Under the pieces are notes generated by a model. That model worked only from the letters and a program-made list of their open reading frames with translations. It was not told the DNA's origin and made no database searches. This document shows positions 54,962-63,265 of a stretch of DNA of 64,000 nt, piece by piece. Position 1 is the first letter of the stretch; each line of letters begins with the position of its first letter. Source of the stretch: BOG-908 sp965198915 (GTDB taxonomy: Bacteria > Pseudomonadota > Alphaproteobacteria > Acetobacterales > Acetobacteraceae); assembly GCA_965198915.1 (NCBI GenBank), contig CBDAQC010000004.1:248001-312000 (forward strand), written 5' to 3'. The translations under genes and the position numbers were made by a program.

Positions 54962-55523
54962 GCTATCACCGACTCGGTGTAACTCAGTGGGTAACAATTT
55001 CGAGCGGACGCTGCAAGCACTGGCCGCAGGGGGTCGGATCGAAAACGGAAGGACATCGCCGACGCCGCCGCCGACGCGGCTTGCCCCAAGGCGATCGGCA
55101 CCTGCCGGGTGGGATCGCACCGTGGAGTTGGGCGGTCGAGAATTGAGTTGAGGGGCCGGCACCGCGCCGGGGCCGATCCGCATGGCCGGGATGCCCGCGC
55201 AGGTCGTTCGCCAAGCTTTTTGCAAATGACGGCTGATGCCACCTTGGACCTGTTCAGCGGCGAGAAGACGCTGAACAGCGATCAGGGCCGCTGATGGCGG
55301 ATACTGTTCGGAGGCGTCGTGCGCCACTGGGCCATTGGCACATGCTGCGCCAACGGTGAGGAAGCGGACATTCCACCGCGGATGGCCGCGGCCTCAAATG
55401 GCCGACGTCCGCTTTCCCAACCCGTGCGCTCCATTGCGGCCATTCCGCTTCCAGCGCGGACACCGTCCAGAGGTGCACTGACCAAGCCCCATCGGGTATG
55501 CCTGCTCGACCTCCCCACTGGTG
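54962..55523. other. Control region of the toxin operon; no other gene
   Basis: Holds the GTAAC element at 54978-54995 and the inverted repeat at 55250-55278 (arms CTGTTCAGCG and CGCTGAACAG, 9-bp spacer), which may be a terminator for the TetR gene region or an operator. Frames here are shadows. Confidence 0.45.
54978..54995. promoter_or_regulatory. TGTAAC-N5-GGGTAAC element before the toxin operon
   Basis: TGTAAC (54978) and GGGTAAC (54989) with spacer TCAGT, 17 bp upstream of the toxin TTG. Identical half-sites and spacing to the element at 53480. Position fits repression of higBA by its antitoxin. Confidence 0.6.
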
Positions 55524-56159
55524 CTATCCCGGGTTTCGGAGCCGTTGCTCTCGCATCAGGGTATAGAGTTGGAGGGCGGCAGCGGTGACGTCCTCGATCG
55601 GCTCCCGGTATCCGCTCTCTATCCAAGCCCTGGCGACGTGAAGTCCGCCACCCACGACGCCCCGCAGCAACAGGGACGGACGGGGCCGTCGCTCCCCATC
55701 CGGGTGGAGCACCTCCATCAGCAGCTCGCCGAACCGGTCGAGGCTCGCGGAGGCCGCAGCCTCCGTGGCCGCGCTCACGCTGCCCATTTCGATCAGGAAC
55801 ACCCGCGCCGCCGCGGGATTGCTCCGCAGTTCGGTGAAATACACGGACAAGCCGGCGTTGACCCGCGCCATCGGGGTCCCTCCCTCCGCATGCGCCGCCT
55901 GCCGCATGCGTTCCAGCAGGTGCTGCGTCACCTGCAGGAAGCACGCTTGCAACAGGTCCTCGCCGTTGGCGAAGGACTCGTAGAAGTAGCGCTCCGTCAG
56001 GCCGGCCGCCTCGCACACCGCCTTCACGCTCGTGGCGTGATAGCCGCTTCTACCGTACTGGGAGATCGCGGCGCGCATGAGCGCGACGCGACGTGCGTCC
56101 CGACGCTCCTCGGACGTCTTGGCGCCCCATCGCCGCGCCGCTTGTGCTTCCTGTGCCAT
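55524..56159 (-). CDS. TetR family regulator of the monooxygenase operon
   Basis: 211 residues from ATG 56159. HTH region: RRVALMRAAISQYGRSGYHA, TSVKAVCEAAGLTERYFYES, FANGEDLLQACFLQ. It is divergent from the monooxygenase gene, with the perfect palindrome at 56222-56245 between, so it likely represses the operon and itself. A longer antisense frame runs through the monooxygenase gene and is not real. Confidence 0.88.
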   Translation of the reverse strand: MAQEAQAARRWGAKTSEERRDARRVALMRAAISQYGRSGYHATSVKAVCEAAGLTERYFYESFANGEDLLQACFLQVTQHLLERMRQAAHAEGGTPMARVNAGLSVYFTELRSNPAAARVFLIEMGSVSAATEAAASASLDRFGELLMEVLHPDGERRPRPSLLLRGVVGGGLHVARAWIESGYREPIEDVTAAALQLYTLMREQRLRNPG

Positions 56160-56221
56160 GGCCACCTCCTCGCGCGACGCGGCCGGACAGGCAACACCCG
56201 AACCACGGACCCTCCATTTAC

Positions 56222-56245
56222 AACTGACATGACTTCGTGTCAGTT
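56222..56245. promoter_or_regulatory. Perfect TetR-type palindrome
   Basis: Arms AACTGACA (56222-56229) and TGTCAGTT (56238-56245) with an 8-bp spacer, 7 bp upstream of the monooxygenase ATG and 62 bp from the TetR start. The best candidate operator of the divergent pair. Confidence 0.7.
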
Positions 56246-56252
56246 TGTCTGC

Positions 56253-58085
56253 ATGACCAGACCGGACAGCTCGACGCCTCCCGCGGCCAACAATGCCATG
56301 AACCTGCGCGACCGGGTCCGGACCGAGCGGGAACGGCGCACGACCGCGGCGTCCGAGCGGCAGTATCGCGACATGGCGGCGGATTTCCCGCACCTCCTCG
56401 CCGACCCCAATGCCGCTCCCGTCCCGCGCGCGCCGGTCGACGACGCGGTGGACGTGCTCGTGGTCGGGGGCGGGTTTGGGGGCTTGCTCGCGGCCGCGCG
56501 CCTGCGCGAGGCAGGCGCGGACCGCATACGCATCGTCGAGGCGGGGGGCGACGTCGGGGGCACCTGGTATTGGAACCGCTACCCGGGTGCTGCCTGCGAC
56601 ATCGAGTCCTACATCTACTTCCCGCTGCTCGAGGAGACCGGCTACATGCCGACCGAGCGGTATGCGAAGGCGCCCGAGATACGCGCGCACTGCCGCCGCA
56701 TCGCGGACCACTTCGGGCTTTACCAGGACGCGCTGTTCTCCACCCAGGTCACCAGCCTGGACTGGGACGCATCCTCCGCCGCATGGCGTGTGGCCACCGA
56801 TCGTGGAGACCGCACCCGCGCTCGCTTCGTGGTGCTGGCGACCGGACCGCTGAACCGCCCGAAGCTGGCCGCGATCCCGGGGGTCGAGACCTTCGCCGGC
56901 CGCGCTTTCCACACCAGCCGTTGGGACTACGGATACACCGGCGGCAGCGCCACGGAGCCGATGACCGGGCTGGCCGGCAAGAGGGTCGGGATCATCGGCA
57001 CGGGCGCCACGGCCATCCAATGCGTGCCGCCGCTGGCGGCCGCTTCCGGTCACCTTTTCGTCTTCCAGCGCACGCCATCCTCCGTCGATGCCCGCGACAA
57101 TGCCCCCACCGACCCGGCCTGGGCGGCTGCCCTGCAACCCGGGTGGCAGCAGGCACGGATGGAGAATTTCACGGCACAGATGGCGGGCCACCTGCAGGAC
57201 GACGACATGGTCCGCGACGGCTGGACCGTGTTGGCGCGGGCGGTCCGCGAGCGCCTGGCGAACGGTGCGTCGCCGGCGGACTTCATGGCCCTTCTGGGGG
57301 AGGCCGATGCCGCCAAGATGGAGCAGGTGCGCGCCCGCGTGGACGGCATCGTGCGTGATCCCGCCACCGCGGAGGCGCTGAAGCCCTGGTTCAGCCTGTT
57401 CTGCAAGCGCCCCTGCTTCCATGACGACTACCTCGCGGTGTTCAACCGGCCGAACGCGACGCTGGTCGACACCGCCGGACGCGGCGTCGAGCGCATCACC
57501 CCGGCCGGCGTGGTGGTGGCGGGCCGGCAATACGCGCTCGATTGCCTTGTGTTCGCCACCGGCTTCGAGGTGAGCACCGACTACACGAGGCGCTCCGGCT
57601 TCGAGGCGCACGGGGTCGACGGCGTAACGCTGACGAAGAAATGGGCCGGTGGCCTCTCCACGCTGCACGGCATGCACAGCCGCGGCTTCCCCAACTGCTT
57701 CGTGCTGAGCCAGGCGCAATCGGGCATGTCGCCGAACTTCCCGCACATGCTGAGCGAGCAGGCGCGCCATGTGGCCCATATCGTCGGGCACTGCCTGGAG
57801 CACGGCGTGCGCACCGTGGACACCGCGGAGGCGGCCGAACGTGATTGGGTGCGAACGATCCTGGAGGGCGGCGCGGGCCGCCGCGCATTCCTGGAGGCGT
57901 GCACGCCCGGCTATTACAACAACGAGGGCCGCATGGACGACAGGACGGCTGCCAGCTTCCCCTACGGCGCCGGCCCAGTTTCGTTCATCGCGCTACTGAG
58001 ACAATGGCGCGAGGCGGGTGATTTCGCGGGCCTCGAACTCGACGGCGCCCCGATATGGGCGGTCGACGGCGCGCGAGCAAATTGA
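56253..58085 (+). CDS. Flavin-containing (Baeyer-Villiger-type) monooxygenase
   Basis: About 610 residues. It has an N-terminal extension of 60 residues, then the FAD Rossmann site VLVVGGGFGGLLAAARLREA, the motif GGTWYWNRYPGAACDIESY, the BVMO fingerprint in FAGRAFHTSRWDYGYTGG (FxGxxxHxxxWD), the NADPH site VGIIGTGATAIQCVPPLAAA, and the C-terminal LVFATGFEVST. It inserts oxygen beside a ketone. Together with the SDR and the aldehyde dehydrogenase that follow, it could convert an alcohol via a ketone or aldehyde to an ester or acid. The longer frame upstream (to 55521) is antisense to the TetR gene. MNLRDRVR at 56298 is another possible start. Confidence 0.9.
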   Translation: MTRPDSSTPPAANNAMNLRDRVRTERERRTTAASERQYRDMAADFPHLLADPNAAPVPRAPVDDAVDVLVVGGGFGGLLAAARLREAGADRIRIVEAGGDVGGTWYWNRYPGAACDIESYIYFPLLEETGYMPTERYAKAPEIRAHCRRIADHFGLYQDALFSTQVTSLDWDASSAAWRVATDRGDRTRARFVVLATGPLNRPKLAAIPGVETFAGRAFHTSRWDYGYTGGSATEPMTGLAGKRVGIIGTGATAIQCVPPLAAASGHLFVFQRTPSSVDARDNAPTDPAWAAALQPGWQQARMENFTAQMAGHLQDDDMVRDGWTVLARAVRERLANGASPADFMALLGEADAAKMEQVRARVDGIVRDPATAEALKPWFSLFCKRPCFHDDYLAVFNRPNATLVDTAGRGVERITPAGVVVAGRQYALDCLVFATGFEVSTDYTRRSGFEAHGVDGVTLTKKWAGGLSTLHGMHSRGFPNCFVLSQAQSGMSPNFPHMLSEQARHVAHIVGHCLEHGVRTVDTAEAAERDWVRTILEGGAGRRAFLEACTPGYYNNEGRMDDRTAASFPYGAGPVSFIALLRQWREAGDFAGLELDGAPIWAVDGARAN

Positions 58086-58098
58086 AGGATCGCAGATC

Positions 58099-58899
58099 AT
58101 GACTGCAGACAAGCGAGAGAAATCGATCTTCATAACCGGCGCCGCGTCCGGCATGGGGCGTGCGACCGCCCTGTTGTTCGCGCAGCACGGCTGGTTCGTT
58201 GGCGCCTACGATCTGGACGTCGAAGGGCTGGACTCGCTCAAGGCGGAGATCGGCGATGGAAACGGCGTGTTCGCCCGGCTGGACGTGACCGACCAGGCCG
58301 GCTTCACGGCTGCCATGCACGGCTTCTCGGCCGCCACGGGCGGCACGCTGGATGTGATGTTCAGCAACGCCGGCATCGCGGTGCCCGGGATGTTCGACGA
58401 GCAGTCCTGGGACGATGTGATGAAGGTCGTGGGCGTCAATTTCCTGGGCGTGATGATCGGCATACGCGCCGCCGTCCCGCTGCTGCGCGCAACGCCAGGC
58501 TCGCTCTGCCTGGTGAATTCGTCCTCATCGGCGATCTTCGGCACGGCGGGCATCGGCGTGTATTCCGCCACCAAGCATGCGGTTCGTGGCCTGGTGGAGG
58601 CGCTTTCGATAGAGCTCAAGCGCTACGGCGTGCGCGCGGCCGACCTGTTGCCCGGCCTGGTCGATACGCCCATCCTGGGCGCGCCGATGCGCGCCATGGC
58701 GCCGCCGGACGGCATGTGGCGCCTGGTGCCGCCCGACGAGGTGGCGCGCGTGGTCTGGTCGGCCTACCACACCGACAAGCTGCACTGGTACGTGCCGGAG
58801 GAGCTGCGCGACTTCCATCGCCAGGTGGTGGCGGAGCCGGAGGTCGTGCGCGAAGAACGGACCGCGCTGGCTGTCGCCATGGCAGAGGCGCATCAATAG
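58099..58899 (+). CDS. Short-chain dehydrogenase/reductase
   Basis: 266 residues, starting MTADKREKSIFITGAASGMG 13 bp after the monooxygenase stop. The NAD(P) motif TGAASGMG, NAG in VMFSNAGIAV, Ser in LVNSSSSAIFG and the catalytic YSATK are all present. It is a classical SDR, probably oxidising the alcohol substrate of the pathway or a hydroxylated intermediate. Second gene of the operon controlled by the TetR protein. Confidence 0.9.
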   Translation: MTADKREKSIFITGAASGMGRATALLFAQHGWFVGAYDLDVEGLDSLKAEIGDGNGVFARLDVTDQAGFTAAMHGFSAATGGTLDVMFSNAGIAVPGMFDEQSWDDVMKVVGVNFLGVMIGIRAAVPLLRATPGSLCLVNSSSSAIFGTAGIGVYSATKHAVRGLVEALSIELKRYGVRAADLLPGLVDTPILGAPMRAMAPPDGMWRLVPPDEVARVVWSAYHTDKLHWYVPEELRDFHRQVVAEPEVVREERTALAVAMAEAHQ

Positions 58900-58917
58900 G
58901 CGAGGGGACGCAGGAAC

Positions 58918-60360
58918 ATGGCGATTCTGGAAGCGGCAGCCGCACCGGACGACGATCGCGCGATTGCAGGCCTGCGTGCGGCGTTCGCCGCACAGCGTGC
59001 CGCCTTCGCAGCCGACCGCGACCCCGGCCTGGCAGAGCGCCGGCGTCGGCTGGAGGCGCTGATCGGCATGATGGCGGCCAACCGGGTGCGCATCGCCGAC
59101 GCCCTGCGCAGCGATTTCGGTGCGCATCCGGTGCCCGCTTCGGACCTGATCGAGGTGCTGGGCGTGATCGGTCGCGCCGGCTACGTGCTGGAGCACCTGG
59201 AGGAGTGGATGCGCCCGATGCCGCGCGACACCGACCCGGGCCTGCACGGCACCGCGCGCGCCTTCGTGCAAAACCAGCCGAAGGGCGTGATCGGCAACAT
59301 CGTGCCTTGGAATTTCCCGTTCGACCTATCCGTCGGCCCAATGACCGAGATGCTGGCAGCGGGCAACCGCGTCATCGTCAAGCCGAGCGAATACACCCCG
59401 GCTTGCGCCGCCCTGCTGGCCGAAATGGTGGCAGGCGCATTCGACCCCGGCCTGGTTCATGTGGTGACCGGGGGCTTGGAATTGTCGCGCACCTTCCCGG
59501 CCCTCCCTTGGGACCACCTGCTTTATACCGGCAGCCCCGAGGTTGGCCGCTTGGTGATGGCGGGGGCCGCTCGCAACCTCACGCCGGTCACGCTGGAACT
59601 CGGCGGCAAGTGCCCTGCCCTGCTGACCCCCGGCTCCGTGACGCCCCGGAACGTGGGATCGGTCATCGGCACGAAGATGATCAAGGGCGGCCAGATGTGC
59701 GTCTCGGTCGATTACTGCATGGTGCCGCGCGGCGATCTCCAGGCATTCGTCGCCCAGGCCAGCGACTTCATGGCCCAGGCGGCGCCCGACTATGCGAGCG
59801 GGCCGGATTGCACCGGCATCATCTCGCCCAGGCACTTCGACCGCCTGGATGGCTTGTTGCAGGAGATGCGCGACCGGCAGTGCCGGGTAGTCACCCTCGG
59901 GCAGGGGGGCGTCTCGGACCGCGAGGGCAGGCGCATGCCGATCTCGCTGGTCGTCGACCCCTCGCCGGACCTGCAGATCATGCAGGAAGAGATCTTCGGC
60001 CCGATCCTGCCGGTCGTTCCTTACGACGATCTCGAGCAGGCGATCGCATCCATCAACGCCGGCGAGCGCCCGCTCGGCCTCTACGTGTTCGGTGACGACG
60101 AAGCCGTGACCGATCACGCGCTCGCCCGGACGACCTCCGGCGGTGCTTCGGTCAACACGTGCGCGATGCAGAGCGCCTTGCCGTCGATGGGCTTCGGCGG
60201 GGTCGGAATGAGCGGAATGGGCCGCCATCACGGCGTGGACGGCTTCCGCGAGTTCTCCAACCCGCGCGGCATCTTCGTGCGCGGTGACGGCGACATGATC
60301 GATGCGTTTTACCCGCCCTACGGCAAGGCGGCTGCGCTCGTGAAGTCCGTGATGTCTTGA
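58918..60360 (+). CDS. Coniferyl-aldehyde-dehydrogenase-like aldehyde dehydrogenase
   Basis: 480 residues with a GGGGACGCAGGA ribosome site. The fold is that of the CALDH/class 3 group: VIGNIVPWNFPFDLSVGPMT, LYTGSPEVGRLVM, the general-base Glu in VTLELGGKCPAL and the nucleophile Cys in KGGQMCVSVDYCMV. It oxidises an aldehyde to the acid with NAD(P)+. It closes the three-gene set with the monooxygenase and SDR; spacing 18 bp. Confidence 0.9.
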   Translation: MAILEAAAAPDDDRAIAGLRAAFAAQRAAFAADRDPGLAERRRRLEALIGMMAANRVRIADALRSDFGAHPVPASDLIEVLGVIGRAGYVLEHLEEWMRPMPRDTDPGLHGTARAFVQNQPKGVIGNIVPWNFPFDLSVGPMTEMLAAGNRVIVKPSEYTPACAALLAEMVAGAFDPGLVHVVTGGLELSRTFPALPWDHLLYTGSPEVGRLVMAGAARNLTPVTLELGGKCPALLTPGSVTPRNVGSVIGTKMIKGGQMCVSVDYCMVPRGDLQAFVAQASDFMAQAAPDYASGPDCTGIISPRHFDRLDGLLQEMRDRQCRVVTLGQGGVSDREGRRMPISLVVDPSPDLQIMQEEIFGPILPVVPYDDLEQAIASINAGERPLGLYVFGDDEAVTDHALARTTSGGASVNTCAMQSALPSMGFGGVGMSGMGRHHGVDGFREFSNPRGIFVRGDGDMIDAFYPPYGKAAALVKSVMS

Positions 60361-60411
60361 TAGGATCCTTGAGCAGGTCCGAGCCGCAGTCCAGCTTGGT
60401 CTGGTAAAGCA

Positions 60412-60702
60412 ATGCACGACGTCAAGGCCATCGGCCTATTCGGCTTGCTGGGCCTCCTGGGCCTGTGTGCCATCATGAGGCCGGTGCCCGCGCATCGCAA
60501 CGGGGGATCCGTCCGCCTGCTCGGCCTTGCGGGCTTGGCGGGCCTCGCCGGCTTCTGGAATCCCTGGTTGGGCGCCTGCGGCGCGCTGGGAGCCTTCGGG
60601 CTGTGGAACCATCCGAGCCCGATGCTTCGCCACCTGGCCTGGGCGGGTTTCGCGACACCGGTGGGCCTGCTGATCGGCTTCGCACTCACAGCGATCGGCT
60701 AG
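60412..60702 (+). CDS. Small membrane protein
   Basis: 96 residues with three hydrophobic segments (IGLFGLLGLLGLCAIM; LLGLAGLAGLAGFW; LAWAGFATPVGLLIGFALTA) and a HRNGG loop. Very Leu/Gly-rich, with short repeats GLLGLLGL and GLAGLAGLAG. No family recognised. It starts 52 bp after the dehydrogenase and may be an operon tail. Confidence 0.5.
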   Translation: MHDVKAIGLFGLLGLLGLCAIMRPVPAHRNGGSVRLLGLAGLAGLAGFWNPWLGACGALGAFGLWNHPSPMLRHLAWAGFATPVGLLIGFALTAIG

Positions 60703-61522
60703 GCGACCGCACGTATGCTGAACGTGTGGCAGGACGTGCATCGCGTCCGATGCGAGTGAAGGTCGACTGGCGACGCGCGCGATGCCTTACCCTCCGACGT
60801 CATGGGCGGCGTCCACCGTCAGTAAATCCTCAACCGATACGTCGACGCGTCGACGTATGATCTTCGACGTGCGCTGATATCCTAGTCCCGGAATCGCCCG
60901 GCCCTGGGAGGTGGAAGACGCCCGCGCGGGCCGCCAGCAATTCTTTCGTTACGGCGACGCAACTACATGGAGTTCAGTGCCAGGTGGGGGTTAAATCGTC
61001 GGCTTGCGCCGGTTTGGCGCTCGGCAAGAATGGCAATCCCGGCGCTGACTCGTCCAGCCCGTTCATCACACGCGGCAATCTCGCGGAACAGGGTAAGCGT
61101 CGCGGCGGCGCCACGCGGCATTTGTCGACGGTGCGTTGTCGTCCTGCGGCCACGCTGCCTGGCTGGGCAGGCGCCCCATGCCTTGCTTCTGTTGACCGAT
61201 GATTTCTCGCGCTGGAGGCAGTCGGGGAGCGAAGCGCGATGGACGGTTGCTACCAACGCGCAACTCTCGAATGTGGGTCCGAGGTCAGGCGTCAGGGGTT
61301 GTCGCCTTCGTCCGCAACTGAATGCACCGGTGCGATCGCGGCAGTCGTTCGCAAAGCTGCGGCGGGCTTCCATTGCTCACGATGCTTCGTGACACCGGTT
61401 ATTGGATCCCGTCGGGGGCAGACGGCCTACGACTGCTCCAGCCTTGCCGGGGCTCCTTGCAGTCATCGTCCAATGGACAACGACGTGCGCTGATTGGCGC
61501 TCTACTGCAAGGAGTCACCGGC
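60703..61522. other. Non-coding region with a perfect palindrome
   Basis: About 800 bp with no convincing gene. It holds the 22-bp palindrome at 60837-60858. Short frames from 60960 to 61493 are shadows without ribosome sites. Confidence 0.5.
60837..60858. repeat. 22-bp perfect palindrome
   Basis: Half-site ATACGTCGACG followed by its exact complement-reverse, with no spacer. Part of the half-site recurs close by as TTCGACGT. Possible operator or other dyad protein-binding site. Confidence 0.5.
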
Positions 61523-62880
61523 TCAGTTGGTTGGCAAGGTATTGAGGTAGATGTTGTTGTAGGCCACTCCGGACTTCTTCAGCGAGTAGACGAAGAAGGA
61601 GTATGAAGTATTAGGCTCAAGCCCGGAGACGGTTGCGGAGTTGCCCGTGGTGAACGCGGTCGGTGTGATGTAGGTGGGACCCGCCCCAAGCACCGCGTAT
61701 CCCAGCGCGCCCTCCGCCTTGTTCCAGGTGATCGAGGCGCTCGTCGCGGTTGTGCTTCCGATCAGACCAGTTGGCGGTGCTGGCGGGTTTTTACCGTTTA
61801 CGAGTGGCCCAAAGATGAAGTCCCTCACGAAGTAGTAGCCTATGAAGGAACCCCACCCGGTCGTGTCGTCGTAGCCCGGGCCTGCGCTGAAACCTGGCAG
61901 GTGGAAGATCGGCTTGCTGCCGTTGGTACCATCCTTGACGTCGTTCTCATCGAAGTAAGGGACATTCCCACCCTTGGAGAACTTGTAGAGCTGGGGGTTC
62001 AAGAAACCGACCGGCCCCAGTCCCGCGCCCTTCTTCGCCGCGTCGAGCACGCTGTAGAAGCCCTCCCATATGGGAGAGGAGACGCTGGTTCCGCCCAAGG
62101 TCCTCCAGCCGCCGTTCATCGCGGAGTAGACTGCCACACCGGTTTCCGGGTTCGCGACCGCGGCGACATCCGGGACGTTGCGGTACGTCTTGGAAGCCCC
62201 GTTCGGACGTCCGACGAACTGCTGGTAGGTTGGTATCGGCCAGTACGTGCTGATCCCGCCGCCGGTAGCGCCGTGATAGGAGTTCAGCAGGTTCCACGTC
62301 TCCTCGCTCTCGTATAGCGCGGCGTTGTTCGTGAACAATGTCGTTCCACCGACGGCGGTCAGGTAGGGTTGGGTCGACGGATCCGAGACGTTGTAGCCGA
62401 CGCCGGCGCGTCCATAGGCGCCGTCGTCACCTGTGCTAGCGAAAACCTGTTGTCCTTGCGCCGCCAGCTGTAGGAAGAGCGGGCCTTCCGCCGCGATCTG
62501 TGCGCTGCCCTGGATCGCCTCGTCGGTGCCGTAGGAGATGCTGATCGTTTGCGCCGTGTCGTCGTTGGCCATGGCCGTGAGTGCATCGAGCAGCGCCACG
62601 CCGAAGCTGTCGTCCCCGTCCTCATAGACGAGCACCTGCTTGGCGGCGGGGTTCATCGCGATCTCCATGTCGATGTCGAGGACTGCCTCGAACTCGACAC
62701 CTGGGTCATTGACGCCGCCTCCGTAGCCATTGACGAGCCGCGGCGCCACGGGGACGTTCGGCAACTTGTTCTTGGTGAGGTAGGTCGCGACGTCCAAGGG
62801 GAAGTAGCCGCCTTGCTCGAACACCGCCAGTGTCTCGCTGGCCCGTTTGGTCGAGTTGACCTGAGCGAGGGCGCGGCATT
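61523..62880 (-). pseudogene. Sedolisin (S53) peptidase, 5'-truncated, with C-terminal fibronectin-III-like domain
   Basis: The frame begins within the mature domain near TLAVFEQGGYFPLDVATYLT. It includes the E and D residues in VEFEAVLDIDMEIAMNP, the catalytic Ser in GGTSVSSPIWEGFY and the Asp-rich calcium site near YDDTTGWGS. A fibronectin-III-like repeat of 80 residues ends the protein (PPAPPTGLIGSTTATSASIT). The signal peptide and prodomain of about 200 residues that S53 enzymes need are absent. The DNA upstream of 62880 is unrelated, so this is a broken gene, or one whose first exon-like part lies elsewhere through rearrangement. Confidence 0.75.
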
Positions 62881-63265
62881 CGAGCAGATGACTGCTACGC
62901 CGGTTAACGCACTTGCGTTTCCCTAGGCGGCCTAAACACGCCTGCTTCCTGCGACAGTTCATGACTGCTGTGCGCCAATCTCGGACGTCAGGCGTCGTTG
63001 ACGGCGCGCTCCGAACCGGACGTAGACAACGGCCTCGGCTGAACCCGCAGCGGCGTCGAGGTTTGAGTGTGAGACTATCAGTAATCAAACAGGAGCAGAA
63101 TGTGTCGACGCTGAGCTGCTGGTCCAAGCGCTGACGTGCATGGACTTCTGCGACACGCCATCAAATTGGTTTCAGCAAGAGATCGCGTCCAAAGTTAAGT
63201 AGCCGGGTACTTCGGTGCGCCTATAGTGCGAGGCCGCAACAGCAACCCTTGTTTAATCCGCGCCT
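62881..63265. other. Break point region upstream of the sedolisin; no gene seen
   Basis: Unrelated sequence follows the truncated S53 frame. The bases are lower in GC around 63100-63265. No IS end was recognised. Confidence 0.4.

Noticed and set aside
55250..55278. Inverted repeat with 10-bp arms as a separate operator
   Set aside because: It could equally be a terminator downstream of the TetR gene; no evidence decides, so it is only mentioned in the region entry.
55524..57803. A 759-codon minus-strand frame over the monooxygenase gene
   Set aside because: Only the part up to 56159 encodes a TetR protein; the rest is antisense to a well-defined flavin monooxygenase and has no domain pattern.
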